Source: Chara braunii (taxonomy: Eukaryota > Streptophyta > Charophyceae > Charales > Characeae). From it: a DNA stretch of 64,000 nt. The stretch is taken from assembly GCA_003427395.1 (NCBI GenBank), contig BFEA01000021.1, positions 766,453 through 830,452 of the forward strand, given 5' to 3'. This document shows positions 24,340 through 36,580 of this stretch, one piece after another. Both the position numbers and the translations under genes were made by a program. Below the pieces are notes generated by a model. That model searched no databases and was not told the origin of the DNA. It was given only the letters and a program-made list of their open reading frames with translations. The first letter of the stretch is position 1, and every line of letters begins with the position of its first letter.

Positions 24340-25440
24340 GTCAAGTCATGATGGCCTGGGTCCCATCAGCTATGGTTTAATGATGATGTTTGCAACCTTG
24401 GTTCTGATCATCCTGATTCTCTGTCCCCATGTTATGAAGAAGTGGTCCCTCGTTGCTCTTTTGTTCAAAGCACTTCTGACTCTCCTCCAATCTACCCAAA
24501 TCAGGGATCGTATATCTTCAAAAATCATGTTCATGATATTGAGATCCGAAGAGAACCAGGAACGAAAGACCCTATCGTTTCTGATTTTCCATATAACTTG
24601 CATGATGGCCGCTCTGCAAGTCTGGGCCACGTACATCCAAGCCTTGCCGACTTCCTCCACATTATCATACACGATACCCTCCACCACAAAACACTTCTCC
24701 CACTGAAACAGATGCTCCACGTTCTTTTGCCATAACTTTGCCCACCGCACCCAAATCCTCTTGGACTCAAGACAGCCCCACCATAAGTGTGTGGTTGATT
24801 CTTCCGTTTTTCGACATCTTCGACAAGTACTATCCAACGGTGACCTGTTAAGCGTTAGCCATTTGGTTGTGGGCATAATTCTATGAAACGGAAGCCAAAC
24901 TAGACTTCTTAGCTTGACGGATGAAATCTATTTCAGATTGTGCCACAATTTTCTAAGTTTGGCAGAGTTGATTCTCCCATTCAGAGATGATCTCTCTGCG
25001 GACTCCATCTGCCAGCGATTACAGACCCCTAGTGGAAGGGACCATGACTTGGCCTGCACCCTATAACCCACTGCGGGCCGGTAATCCAGGAGCCCGACCT
25101 GATTAACGGGTTCGAGCATAGACCATCCTCAGTGAAGTGGTAATGTTTGTAGTATGTCGACTGCCTGCGTACCCATAGGACAAAAAAAATAATATTATCC
25201 TTATTCACTAGTTTCGAACAGGCTACTATGGATTTGATCTGTCCCAACTCGAGAACCGTTTTCTCTGTTTCCAGTAGGACGCAAGAAGAATCATCCTCAT
25301 TGTTTTCTATGGTATACGGTGTGGCGATCGCCTAGTTTTGGTCCAGGATCACGTGGACCTTAAGGACTTCAGAATGTCCGTCATTGCCAACCTGCAGACC
25401 GACTGACCTTCGTACACAGATAGAGGATGTTGTAGGACCT
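24340..25440 (-). pseudogene. LINE (non-LTR retrotransposon) ORF2 C-terminal fragment
   Basis: The 168-codon minus frame (24876-24370) contains CRRCRKTEESTTHLWWGC, the CxxC...HxxxxC signature of the zinc-binding domain that follows plant LINE reverse transcriptases (zf-RVT). PTTKWLTLNR and IWKIRNDRVF nearby are typical of the same region. Further minus-strand frames (25119-24928 and 25247-25029) continue the upstream part with stops between them. The RT core is absent. It is a 5'-truncated, decayed copy with no clear poly(A) tail at the 24.3-kb end. Confidence 0.75.
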
Positions 25441-25690
25441 GCTTCCATGTCGAAGGAAAATTATTGATGAATGAGAAGGGGTGTGGATGAGGATCGGGTG
25501 CATGAAAAGTTGAGTATAAGATATAAGACTCGGAGCCACGATTAAGTAGGAAGAAGAGGAAGAAGAGAAAGACTAGGAAACCGGCTAGCGACAGGTAAGC
25601 AAGGAAAACACATGCGGAAAGCTCCATTTAAGATTTGCATAGCTTTTCCTCCGCCATCTCCTGCTATTTACTTGCAATGCTAGAAGCTGC

Positions 25691-26110
25691 ATGTAAGCAC
25701 GTCAGGTAGTAAGAGCTTGCGCAAGTGAAGTCACACTGCAACTTGCATTTAGCTACCCTGGCCTAGAGCCAGGGTTATCTCGCTATTTTACCATTCCGCC
25801 TATGGGACCAGGCCGTGGCCTAACCCCACAGGCCATGTCTCATTCAGTCAAGTCCAGTCCTGCCCGGAGCCACTGTCGGTACCAGGCCAATCTAATTTAG
25901 ACCAGTCAGTCTGCTGGGGGTATACCCTAGCTGTAGTTTTTTTCAATCTCATTCTTCATTTGCACACTTTGGTGTATACGCGTGTTGAGTCTGCGTTGGA
26001 GCTGCGCGGTCCCTTGCAACTCCATTTCTATCTCCTCCATCCTCATCCCTTCGTCTTGATCCTGATGGACCGCCGTCCCGGCAGGTCCGTCACACTGGTA
26101 TCAGAGCGGG
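25691..26110 (+). mobile_element. LTR end with primer binding site
   Basis: TGGTATCAGAGCGGG at 26096-26110 is the classic plant LTR-retrotransposon primer site complementary to initiator tRNA-Met. It directly follows a possible LTR end (GTCCGTCACA, to about 26094). A TGTAAGCACG at 25691 could be the LTR start, but without a second copy the left edge is a guess. No coding region follows: a SINE-like copy begins 58 bp later. Confidence 0.6.
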
Positions 26111-26167
26111 AATGGTCCCCGCTCCCACCCATCCCATCCCGCAAGTGTGAGAAAATGGTGTAATCCT

Positions 26168-26295
26168 TTTTTTTTTAAACAAAACCCCATTCTAGTGCTA
26201 GTGGTGCTGGTAAGACAAGACACCACTAACACCTTGAGGAGAGACTCATCTATTGGTGGGGAGCATCACCTGGTGGAACACGGGTCCAACGTCCC
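26168..26295 (-). mobile_element. SINE-like retroposon, copy 3
   Basis: A T run (26168-26175), GTGCTAGTGGTGCTGGTAAG, CTATTGGTGGGGAGCATCAC and CGGGTCCAACGTCCC occur in the same order as in copy 5 at 49843. This is the most complete copy for comparison. Confidence 0.65.
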
Positions 26296-26957
26296 TGTTA
26301 CAGAATGAAACAGAATGAATTAAAAAAAACTGAAAACTTTGTTGAATATCTGAAAAACGTCTGCCAGCATTGATTACTCTGGATTCCAGAGAATTGATAG
26401 GGGGATTTTGACCCTTTTTCAGAGCCAGAAGACAGGAAACAAAAGGAAAAATGAGTAGCACTGAGTGACACACATGTGGCAAAAAAGGAGAGCGCCTCAC
26501 AATGCGTGCGAGCAAGCGCCAAAGCCAAGACCACCACACTCAAGTGTGCCACGGACCCACGCTGCCCTACTGCCCCGTTCCACCCCACTCTCATATGGTA
26601 TTATATTAATATTTAAGAGTGGAGCTTCCATGGTTTGCACCTCGACAGCTGCCAACCACGCGGGTGTGTAGCCAGTGGCTTAACACAATGGTTAAACTCT
26701 ATCTATGTTTTAGTAGCATGGCACGTCGTGGTTGAAGAGTGCCACAACAACTATTTACCAACCCCCCCCCCCCGTCGTGGCTGCTGCCGCCTGTACACAT
26801 GACCGGTGGCTGCCTGCAGTGCCACATCGTAGCTTGCTGAGGATCTTGAAGGGCCCCCGGGTTAGGGGGTGCACTATAGTGGCATTTGGGTGGCTGATCA
26901 ATATCTCAACAAACCACGGATTATCATCATTATTTCTTTTATTGTTGCGGCAACAGA
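26296..26957. other. Short non-coding stretch
   Basis: No gene recognised. A 13-nt C run lies at about 26763-26775. Confidence 0.5.
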
Positions 26958-26962
26958 CCAGT

Positions 26963-27461
26963 TGTAACAAGGTGGAGACGGTGCAGCGAGGCTGGCAGAG
27001 TGAGGGAGAGTGAGAGCACACACATACGCTCACTCAACTCGACGCAGACTCGACACGACTCGACAGACGCAAACACAAAATGACAAAGTATCAAAATTGC
27101 AGTCTTGGATTCCCGGACACAATGTCGAAGCATGAACACAAGCAATGAGGCTGAAAACTGGTTGCCCGTACTGGGCTTGAGTCCGGTCTTAAGTACCGGA
27201 CTCAAGTTTAGTCTCGAGGGCACAACTGCAAATTGCCTCAGGGATGAACTGAAAATCGAAGGTCTGAGTCTGGGCGCCAGAATGTCGGATGGCGCCAAGT
27301 ATCGAAATGTGAAAGTGCCAAAAAAAAAAATTGAGAACAGGCGCCAATTGCAGAGGGCGCCAACAGTCAGGGACCTGAGAACAAAGACCCAAAAATGAAA
27401 TAGCAGCCTAGCGGGTGATAACCCGCGGACCAGGGATCGAGCCCTGGCTGAGTCCGTAACA
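26963..27461 (-). repeat. 3' LTR of gypsy element 1
   Basis: 499 bp, TGTTACGGACTC to CACCTTGTTACA on the minus strand. On the body side (27462-27478), the minus-strand purine tract CCAGAGGGAGGGGATAG immediately precedes it and is a good polypurine tract. It contains an internal palindrome, AGTCCGGTCTTAAGTACCGGACT, at about 27180. Confidence 0.88.
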
Positions 27462-27478
27462 CTATCCCCTCCCTCTGG
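27462..27478 (-). promoter_or_regulatory. Polypurine tract of gypsy element 1
   Basis: CCAGAGGGAGGGGATAG on the minus strand directly abuts the 3' LTR. This is the expected position of the plus-strand primer for reverse transcription. Confidence 0.75.
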
Positions 27479-27543
27479 AAGGCAACGTTCCACTGCCAAT
27501 GACCTGATGAACAACTGTGAAGGACGGGACGGGGAGTACTGAA

Positions 27544-27915
27544 AGTAACAGGGTAATTTTTCTGATGTTTTACAAGTGTGAAGGTATCAATGTTCAGGTA
27601 ACAGGGTAGTTGAGGTGCTACAAGGTTGAAGTAACAGGTAACAAGGCAATATTATTGATGTTCTACAGGGATGAGGGAATCAATGCTCAAGTAACATAAT
27701 AACCCTATCGAGGTTCTACAAGGGTGAGGGTAGCAATGTTTAGGTAACAGGGCAATCCTATTGATGTTCTACAAGGGTTAAGGTAGCAGTGTTTAGGTAA
27801 CAGGGTAATCCTTTTGAAGTTTTACAAGGTTGAGGTTAGCAATGTTCAAGTAACAGGGTGATCCTAATAAGGTTATACAAGTAACAGGGCAGTCATATTG
27901 ATGTTGTACAAGGTC
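27544..27915. repeat. Imperfect ~55-bp tandem repeats
   Basis: About seven diverged units contain GTAACAGGGTAATCC, a TTGATGTTCTACAAGGGT-like block and GGTAGCAATGTTTAGG. The array lies between the integrase frame and the polypurine tract of gypsy element 1, in its 3' untranslated part. Confidence 0.8.
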
Positions 27916-28669
27916 ATAGGTTGTCAGGTTTGCGAAAAATAAAAATAAAAATAGTTTGTTCAATGCTCAATGGTTGGGGTGTCTAAGGAATCTTGGGAAA
28001 ACAAAGCCTCAGGTCTGTAACAAAGTGTCAAAATGCGAAAAATGTCTTGAGGAAGGTCTTCGGAGGTCTTGAAAAGATCCATGACAGGTGAGAGAAACGG
28101 TCTTCAACAACCGTAACAGGTAGTTGTCGAATGTCTAAACTACGGGAAAGCGAAGTAGGAGTACAAGTGTCGAAAGTCCAAGTGCTGGAGTGCGCCCGGT
28201 TCATGAATTGCAAGGAGGTGTATTCCGGTAACAAGGAAATCACAGACTGATGCGAAGGTCCAAATCATATGTTGCTGCTCCAATAAGTCCGCAAGTCGAG
28301 ATGTCGGCCAAGGAAACAACATGGTGGCCAAACCAGCTGCATGATCTCCATGATCATGAGGCAGCAAACCATCGTCTTCGTACGCTTGCCATTAAATCCT
28401 TTATCACCGCCGTCACGCAGGTCCACATTCATAGGTCAAGTGAGACAGAGAGTGTGGTAGAGGACAAATGGGGAGGATTAGGCCGAGGCAAGGGCGGATC
28501 AAACAACAAGAGATCAAGATCAAGGGTAGGGGTTAGGCTGGGTTTAGGGGTGGTGGGTGTAGAGTAGGTATGTACAGGTCGAGTCATAGGCAAGTAGATA
28601 GCTATGAGACAGGGTGGGTACGATCATAGACAAGTTCCATGGTGTTCTTTAGATTTGCAAGGGGTTCTC

Positions 28670-30300
28670 ATGTTGATTCTTTGTCTAGGTATCAGGGTGG
28701 TTGGATACTTGAGTTGTTTTACGACCAATGATTTATTCCACAGATAATTCAGAACGGGTGGGAAGCATGATAGGTGCTGAACGAGGATGAGGGCGATCAA
28801 AGAACTGAGGAGGTGATTCGTGAAATGTTTTCAAGTATTCTACATGGAAGACAAGATGGATGCGGTTCATGTCAGGAGGGAGTTGGAGCTTGTAATATAC
28901 AGCAAATGTTTTGTCAATGATGGGGAATGGACCGAACCACTTGTTCGAGAGTTTCTTGGACAAGCCTTGTTCGAGATCAAAGCGTTTCGCGGAGAGCCCG
29001 ACTTTGTCCCCAACATGGAAAGTGACGTCACGACGATGTTTATTCGTTTGCTTGGTTTGTTCTTCCTGAGTTCGTTGAATAGATTTGGTGGCTTCTCTTA
29101 GGAGGCGGTACATTGCGGCAACCTATTCATTGAGAGAGGGACAGAGAGTAGATGGGTTGAGATGCGAGGGGAGCAAGAAGTCAGAGAGCAGGCGAGGATG
29201 GTAGCCAAGGTCGAAATAGAAAAAAGATAGGTCAGTGGAGGGGCAGATAACGTTGTTGTAGGCGATCTCGACATCGGAGAGGAACTGGTCCCAGTCGTGC
29301 TGATGGGGATTACAATACTTCCGGATGATGCGCTGAAGAGTGTCATTCATCTTCTCTGTCTGGGCATTAGTCTGGGGGTGAAAGGCGGTGCTGTACTTGA
29401 GGGTGGTCCCGTATTCCTTGAAGAAATTTCTCCAAAACTATGAGAGGAATTGGAAGTCATAATCGCTGATGATGTTTTCTGGGATACCATGATGACAGGT
29501 GATGTGGCCGAAGAAGAGTTTGACCGCGTCATTCAAGTTGGCTTGGCAGGTGGTGGTGCAACGGATGAAATGAGTGCTCTCGGTAAGGCGGTTGACAACG
29601 ACATAGATGCAATCGTGACCATGGTCGGTCGTGGGGAGACCACCGACGAGGGGAATGGTCGGGTTCGAGATCGATGGTGTGAGATACACCGCGATCGGGT
29701 GGCAAGCCGTCAGGCAAGGACTCAGGGAAGACGTCCTTGAATCCCGAGAGGAGAGAGGTGATACAAGGGATGGAGGGGCTTGGTCGAGTTTGTCTGTTGG
29801 AATCATGTCCTCAGGACGCTCGCGGTCGATGACGAGGCAATAGTAGGTGAGGTGAGGGTGACTGCGGGACATGTGGAGGAATTGGTGGGGGGAGACGGGG
29901 GGTGGGGTGGTAGGGGGAAGAATGTAAGGGATGTCGAGGGTAGAGTCCGGAGTAGAAGAGCGACAAACGAAAAAGAGGTAGAAAGAGTAGGGCATGTAGC
30001 AATCAATCCAGATAGTTCCCAGGACCACGTCGCACATGAGGTGCAGACGTGGAAGGAGATCTGATTGCTGAGGGAGCCCACAATCATGGAGACCGCAGGA
30101 ACTGTGTGATCGGCGATGACGGTTGAGTCCTTGTCCCCTAAGCGAATGGTGATTGGGGAGTCGTAGCCGGTTGAGGGGAGACTGGCTTTGCGAACACAAG
30201 CGTCTAGAAAGGTCCGGAACTTCACTGTCGATGCGCTGAGAAAGATGGATATGAACTTGAGCTGGAACTGGGGGGTTATGTCACAAGCGGCAGAGATCAT
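28670..30300 (-). pseudogene. Gypsy element 1 pol remnant: protease, RT start, integrase
   Basis: Minus strand, several frames. About 30300-30020: retropepsin-like region around FRTFLDACV and DVVLGTIWIDCY; the usual DSG/DTG is not seen. About 29720-29650: start of RT (VFPESLPDGLPPDRG then HTIDLEPD). Immediately after, near 29640, it changes to integrase core (GHDCIYVVVNRLTE, then CHHGIPENIISDYDFQFL). About 29350-29123: end of the integrase core (QRIIRKYCNPHQHDWDQFL). 29113-28733: integrase C-terminus (GDKVGLSAKRF, then SNKWFGPFPI). A decayed chromodomain-like stretch with a TAA may follow at about 28730. Stops and frameshifts make it non-functional. Confidence 0.8.
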
Positions 30301-30739
30301 GTTGTTGAGGCGGCGCTGTTTGGTGTCTAGTCTAGCAAGCCGGTTGTGCTGTGTTTGTTCCTCAACAACGTCGGAGAAAGTATTGTGAGAGGGATTAGGG
30401 TGGAACGGTAGAGAAATACGTGTTAGTGATGAGCTCGACCGACGGAATGAGAGACATCATCGGGAGGGGGGCAGGCAGAGTAAACTGCGATGCCCGAGTG
30501 TCATCAGGTGGGATATATGTCACCGAAGATGGGGGTGGCAGACGGATTGTCGATGCTAGTAAAGGGGCCAATCGATTAGTTGTCAATGTCGGGGTGGGGT
30601 CGCGATGGGCAAGAGGACGACGTTCATGTGTGGGTGGGTCCCAATGTCGCGGAGGGTGGGGTAGCGGATACGACGGGCTGAGGTCCCGTGGAGCGGAGAG
30701 CCTGTCGGCTGAACTGGCTAGCGTTGGGTTAGCTGGTTT

Positions 30740-31954
30740 GCTGGTGGCCCAACCGACGACAGCGGAAACAACCATTGCTGGTTTGGAGGTAGGCACGTTC
30801 CTCCGGGGTGAGCTTCATTAAGTGAGGGGGCGACGTAGAAAAGGATGTGCAAGCCTGGCGGTTCCCGCCCTCCATCATGAGGAAATGGATGGTGTTTAGT
30901 TCTTCCTGGGTGAAAGATGAGCGAGGTCGGGTGTGGAAAACTCATCTGACGTCGTGGTGGTGATGGTGTCGTCGGAAGCAATGTTGTGGAAGAAACGTGT
31001 TCAGGAAGGGATGAAGGGAGTGGCGGCCTTGTGAGTTGAGAGGAAAGTGTCGATTAGGCGAATGCTGGAGAAAAGATTGAATAATGTTGTGGTGGACTCA
31101 TGGACGAGGACGACGGTGATTTGAAGGTTGGAGACCCGCTTGAGGCGAGAGATGAAAGTGTCGTCGGCGATTAGATGGACGGGAATATGTTGTCGTAGTG
31201 AGTGAACATACTGGACGTAGCGGTCAGTGGGGCCATTTCAGCGAAGGGGGCGGAATTGGTCGATGTAATCATCGACGATCTTTTATGGGCAGAAGGTGGC
31301 TATGATCAGAGTAACCTACTCGAGGAAGGAGTGCGATGGCTGGCAGCTGAGTTGGCTGTTTGCGACTTCGGTGAGACACCAACGACCTTCGTTGACGAGG
31401 AGTCATATACCGGCTATGGGTAGCCAGTGGATGACGGGGACGGTGTGGAGGTAGAAAGCTTGTTGGAGTTGGTTAAGAACGAGAGATACATCCTCATTGG
31501 GGTTACCGGAAAATGTTGGCATGTCGTGGGCCCGAAATGTACGGGGGATTTCACCATAACTAGGGACGTGGGTAGCGAGTGTGTTGAAGTCGAGGGTGGG
31601 TGAGGCATCAACGAGGCAGGTGAAGTCATGTTGGGGGTTTGTTGGGAGGAAGGCATTCGGGGGATGTTGGGGGAGGGCGGGGTGTGACATGGCGGTGACC
31701 TTGGAATGGGTGGGCATTCGAAGGGAGGTGATGATCGATGAGGTAGAGATGGGAAGTGAGAGGGGAGGTGTGGGTACAAATTGGGTGCCGAGGGGATGGT
31801 GCGGCAATTGGGTAATGAGAGGGGTGGAGAAGGGAGAAGGTGGGTGGGACACGCTAGTGGTGGCTGTTGGGATGGGGGCGGTAGAAGATGGGGTGGCGGA
31901 TGTACCGGTGGTGGAGGTGGGAGTGGCTGATCGACCGGCGGTGGATTGCATCAT
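30740..31954 (-). pseudogene. Gypsy element 1 gag remnant
   Basis: The 183-codon frame at 31954-31403 is Pro/Ser/Thr-rich and then carries PTFSGNPNEDVSLVLNQLQQ, a typical start of the retrotransposon gag core. After frame breaks, a short frame at about 30835-30740 has CFRCRRLGH followed by QQTS, a CCHC zinc knuckle whose last Cys is lost. The product would be the capsid/nucleocapsid protein. Confidence 0.7.
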
Positions 31955-32410
31955 GGTGAGGAGGCAGATGTTGGTGGGATAGACTTCAAGTGCGGGTTGC
32001 TCTGCCGTGAAGTCACGAAGCAGGCTGTCTACGAATGGCGCTCATGTTGATGGTTGAGGAACCGCCCGGTATTGTGGAGGGAGAGGCCGGGGGCGAGGAA
32101 GTAGAAGTAGCGGTGGAGGCAACAACTGCAGCGGTGTTCTTTACGACCCAGGCGGCGACACGCAGAGAAGTCTTGGTGCGGGGGAGCATGGAAGAGAAGA
32201 AGATATGTGAATTTTGCAGGTTTTTTTTTTTGTATAAGATTGATTTTTTAATGCATTTTTAAAGAAAAAATTCAAAAAATTATGGGAAATTAATTGAAAT
32301 CAAATTTTGAAAATTATGAAATAAACTAATTAAAAAATATATTTTTTTTATTTTATTGAATGGATTCGTGGTTATTTTAATGAATTAAAAATATTTAATA
32401 TGGTTTTAAA

Positions 32411-32695
32411 CTAGGCTACCAGCCGGGCCGCCCAGGTCCCCGGTGTCCAGCCGGTGCAAGGACCAGCGAAGGCCCCAACAAAAAAAAAACAAAAAACAAA
32501 CAATCCAAAAAATCCCAAAAAAAACTATGTTATGAATAAAAATAAACTGAACAACTTTTGCCTCAGGGTCAAATCGAAATTCTTTACCAAATATAGAATA
32601 AAAAATATAATTTAAAAATATTTATTTCATTTTTATTATTTTACTGTTTTTTGGCCCGGCCGGGCAAGTGACCCCGGGCCACTCTGGTAGCCTAG
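32411..32695 (-). mobile_element. hAT-like MITE, family B copy B2 (nested in gypsy element 1)
   Basis: CTAGGCTACCAG to CTGGTAGCCTAG, 285 bp. The flanks are GTTTTAAA (32403-32410) and GTTGTAAA (32696-32703), an 8-bp target duplication with one mismatch. The shared core is in reverse complement (ACTTTTGCCTCAGGGTC). It was inserted after the gypsy element. Confidence 0.87.
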
Positions 32696-32703
32696 GTTGT
32701 AAA

Positions 32704-35130
32704 TAAATTTAAAATAAATTGAATTAATTAAATAAAGTTAAAGCAATTTCGTAAATTTAATTAAATTTTAAATAGCTTTAAAACAAATAATTAATTTTAA
32801 TGAGTTTAATTTTATTTAAAATGGATAAAAAAAAAGCTTAATTTTAAATAAATTTAATTAATTAAAATAAATTTAATTAATTTTAAATGGATTTAATATG
32901 GACTAAAGCTAATTTGAAATTCAAATTATCTTAGTGTTACTTAAACCACTAGTATCTCCGAGCCTGTCTTTGCCGACCCTGAATTTCACTGCGCTCCAAG
33001 TTTGCCGAGTCTGGGTACCACTCCATTTCTTTCTGGTACTCTCACGGAAGAAAAAAAAAAAAAAAAAAAAAAAGTTGCGCCCGTGAAATCAGAAAAGAAG
33101 CAAAAAAAAAAGAAAACTAAACTAAGCTTTGGTCATAATTGCAGTTGTATACATTGTTCGAAGTGGTAGTGGGAGTGTTCCCTCAGTGAGGGCATCTCAA
33201 CCCCGTGGCCACGTTGTTAGATTCGAAAAAGGAACAAAAGGAAAGAAAAAATGGGCACACGGATCCGACCATGAAAATGGGTGGATACATTCCCCTAAGT
33301 GCCAGTGTGATGAGCGATCCTCTGACAAAACACAGCTTGAGCAGATCACGAATAGCATGAGCAAATCACGGATTCCACCCTACCTCGTTGGCAGGGGACT
33401 TATTAAAAAAAAAAAAAAAAAAAAAAAAACCAGTAACGTTCAAAATATGACCGCCTTACCTGTGAGGTGCATTCTGTGGAGGAAGGATGTGAGCACGGCC
33501 TCCTGGACTACCCTGCTTGTCATCATTGTAATAGACAAAGCATTTTCTTTTCCTTTTTCTTTCACTCGCGAACACTATAAAGAATTGATTTAGGGGCTGT
33601 TTTGTTATGGTTTGTGAGGCTTTGGTGCTATGTGGAGTAGGTTATTCCAAGAACCATGGCACTCGGTTCCAGTAGGTGGACACAGTAGTCTGCATAGGGT
33701 AGGAGGCTGTAGAGTGCCTATACTAGAGGGGAAACAAAGTTCCCCTCGGTCGGGGTGGGCGGAGAGTTCTAGGTCGTGGAGTAGGCCTGTGTATTAGGAA
33801 GTAGTGACCTTTAGAAGTAGGTAAAATAGTTGTTAACAAGTTGGAATGAAATTGCATTGAATGTAAGCGACAATGAAGAGTGTGGATACCCAAGATATGA
33901 GTTTCATAAGCTAAACCGGCTGATGCTGCCGGTATAACTCCGGGTCGAATTGTGAGGTCCCCGACCTCATTTAAATCCTTTGAATCTGAATATTAAAAAA
34001 AAAAAAATCTGATTTATGGGACAATGTCGACCCTGTGTCCCACCCCTGATTTCTTCGGGAAGTGGCAAAACCTCATAATTTCCGAACATTGGGGAAGGTA
34101 CTAGTGGTTTAATGGTTTTTAAATTGAATTTAGGTAATTGCCGATAAATTTTGAAAAAAGGATTATGATTTGCGAAATAATTGGAAAAAAAGTGAGAAAG
34201 AAAATGTAATAAAAAGGAAATAATAGGATTCGGGTTTATTTTCTAGTTGAGATTAAAAGAAAGATTGTAATTTAATTAAAGATTACAAAAAGAAAAAAAA
34301 ATGTTTTGCGAATCAATCTTCTTTTGTAATGTAAAAAATGAGAGGAGAGAGTAAAAAAAAAAATTTGTGAAAAAGAAGTATTGTGATAATATAAGAGAAA
34401 AAAACTTTCAAAGAATAATGAGTCCCTAGGCTATCGCTATAGGTAGTGAAGGTGAATTGAAATAGTTTGAAAGATGATGAAAGATTTGAGCGAATAATAT
34501 AGTCTAGTTTATAGGATATCATACACGGGGGGGGGGAGCAAAGCGGGGTTGGGGAATGGGGGCGCACGGTGGGGGGGAGGGAACAAAAGCGGGAAGATTG
34601 TCGGGAGTCGGATGCAGGGAGGAGGAGAGTCGGGGTGGGGGGAAGGAGGGGAGGCAGCGCGTGGCGGGGGGGATATAGCGCGCATATGGGAAGTGGGGAA
34701 TGAGGTGCACAGGGCAAGATGGTGTGGCGAGGGAGTAGTCGGACAGGATCAGAGGGAGCGTGGGGGGGGGGGGAGGGGGGCGCTTAACGAGGGGGTAGNG
34801 GGGGGGGAGAGAGAAGAAGAAGTAAGAAAAATAAAAAAATAGAAATTGCACGTACTTGGTCGTGACGTCGGCCAGGTTCAAGGTGAAGCTGCGACAACGA
34901 GGAAGGTGCTGAAGTATATATCGAATGCTTGTCGAACATCACGACGTCGGAGCACGACAAAGATCACGACGAAGATGATCGTGGCGGAACTTGAAGATCA
35001 CGGTCACAAGCACGACAGAGATGGCGAAGATGAAAACTCCTCGTTGGTGAGCGTGGCGAAGTCGCGTCCAGGCTTCATAAAGGTTCGATGCACCTCATCT
35101 TGATGATGAGCGGGGGGGAGGATTGCAAGA
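32704..35130. other. Leader region of gypsy element 1
   Basis: Between gag and the 5' LTR there is AT-rich sequence, A runs (about 33052-33073, 33404-33429, 33995-34006) and a very G-rich tract (34526-34810, minus-strand C-rich) with one ambiguous base at 34799. Frames through it are low complexity. A stretch ending in the A run at 34006 could be another retroposon. No gene recognised. Confidence 0.55.
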
Positions 35131-35145
35131 CCGACCCAATACCAG

Positions 35146-35655
35146 TGTAACAAGGCGGAGACAGAGCAGCGAGGCTGGGAGAGGGAGGGAGAGTGAGAGC
35201 ACACATACACGCTCGCTCAACTCGACGCAAACTCGACACGACTTGACGGGCGCAGACACAAAGTGGCAAAGTCTCAAAGTCGCGGTCTTGGATTCCTGAA
35301 CACAATGTCGAGGCACAGTCACACTGAATACAAGCAATGAGGCTGAAAATTGGTTGCCCATATTGGGCTTAAGTCCGGTCTTAGGTATCAGACTCAAGTT
35401 CAGTCCTGAGGGCAGAAGTGCAAATTGGCTCAGGGATGAACTGAAAATCGAAGGTCTCAGTCTGGGCGCCGCCAGAATGCCGGATGACGCCAAGTATCGA
35501 AATCCGAAACTGCCAAAAGAGAAATTTAAGAACGGGCGCTAACTGCAGAGGACGCCAACAGTCAGGGGCCTGAGAATAGAGACCCAAAAATGAAATAGCA
35601 GCCTGCGGGTGGTAACTCGCAAACCAGGGATCGAGCTCTGGCTGAGTCCGTAACA
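35146..35655 (-). repeat. 5' LTR of gypsy element 1
   Basis: 510 bp, aligned end to end with the 3' LTR, including the shared GGATGAACTGAAAATCGAAG block. CTGGTATTGGG follows on the minus strand as a primer-site-like sequence. The match to the initiator-tRNA site is only about six bases, so the primer tRNA is unclear. Confidence 0.88.
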
Positions 35656-35660
35656 CCAGT

Positions 35661-36580
35661 AACACCTTGAAGGTCAATATCTTGTAGATCTTGGTAGTGT
35701 TTTATGCTCTTGGTCACCCAAGAGCTTGGTATAACCTGCTTACTCACTAACCAATTCTCCCCCAACCCCTTTTCTTTCCCCTCCCCCCATCATCTCATCA
35801 TCGTTTCTAACTCTACCACTTGGTGTAGCGAAGTGCCGACAAAAGCTTTCTATTTTTTTACCTAGTCGTGCTTCTTCACGACATACTTCGACCCCATGGG
35901 GTTAACAAAATGCTCTCGAAATTTTTGAAAAATCTAACACTTAGTTTTCTCTTCACTCTCCTCCATCTTTTCTTTTTTTTTTAATTATTATTTTATTATT
36001 TTTATAAAAAAAATAATTTATGGCATTTTAAAACTTAGTATGCTTCTCTCGGTCTCTCCTTCCTCTTGGCACATTTTTTACCCTATGAGGGGTAGGGAAA
36101 TGCTACCGAAAATTTCAAAAATATATATATGATTTCTCTCCTCACCTTTTGCTTCTTTCTTTCTTTCTTTAGTTTTGTTATTTATTTTCTTTTATTTTTA
36201 TCTCAAAATTTTACTTTTTTTTTTCTTTTTTTTTTCCCTCCTTTCCTCCATGGTTGTTATATTACTATTTTGATTAGGTCGCCGCTACTCTACCTTAACC
36301 CCCTAAACTCCGACCAGGGTTTTCTTAGGGTTTTCATAGGCCTTAGGGTTCTCCTAACCCCCCTGCTTTCCCGCCTCCTCCCGTCGGGCACCTTGGACCC
36401 GAACGGATCCTCTCCCCTCGACCGGCTTCGCACCACCCTCTCACGTGCAACCCGCCGGTCACGGAGAGCGCTGACTCACTACTACCCACTCCGCTCCCGC
36501 GGTCCCCTCCCTCTCATTGGTGCGGCTCTTCCTCCACATACAAGCCTATCTCTTCCCTACCTCCTTCTCTACCTCCCGCC
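35661..36580. other. Pyrimidine-rich stretch without gene
   Basis: T-rich and C-rich segments with many short T runs. It could be the leader of the gag-like frame that follows. Nothing definite. Confidence 0.4.

Larger units (their letters stand above)
26963..35655 (-). mobile_element. Ty3/gypsy element 1, both LTRs present, internally deleted
   Basis: Two direct LTRs (26963-27461 and 35146-35655) bound it. A 5-bp target duplication CCAGT lies outside both (26958-26962 and 35656-35660). Read on the minus strand: 5' LTR, a CTGGTATTGGGTCGG primer-site-like stretch at 35131-35145, a long leader, a gag remnant, protease traces, the start of RT, integrase core and C-terminus, a tandem-repeat array, a purine tract, 3' LTR. 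Most of RT, all of RNase H and the integrase zinc domain are missing, so it could move only with help. Element B2 and several A runs lie in the leader. LTR divergence of very roughly a tenth suggests an old insertion. Confidence 0.85.

Noticed and set aside
27544-27915. CRISPR-like array
   Set aside because: Repeats are imperfect, contiguous and of varying length with no unique spacers; the context is the 3' end of an LTR element in a eukaryote.
33129-33593. 154-codon plus-strand frame
   Set aside because: Runs through a poly(A)-derived Lys tract inside the gypsy leader; no domain.
34526-34810. G-quadruplex regulatory element or gene in the G-rich tract
   Set aside because: It could form quadruplexes, but it is a low-complexity tract with an ambiguous base inside a dead element; no support for function.
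35146-35655. Solo LTR
   Set aside because: At first the flanks looked like a private duplication, but CCAGT also flanks the outer side of the LTR at 26963, and a purine tract adjoins that LTR. One full element explains both.
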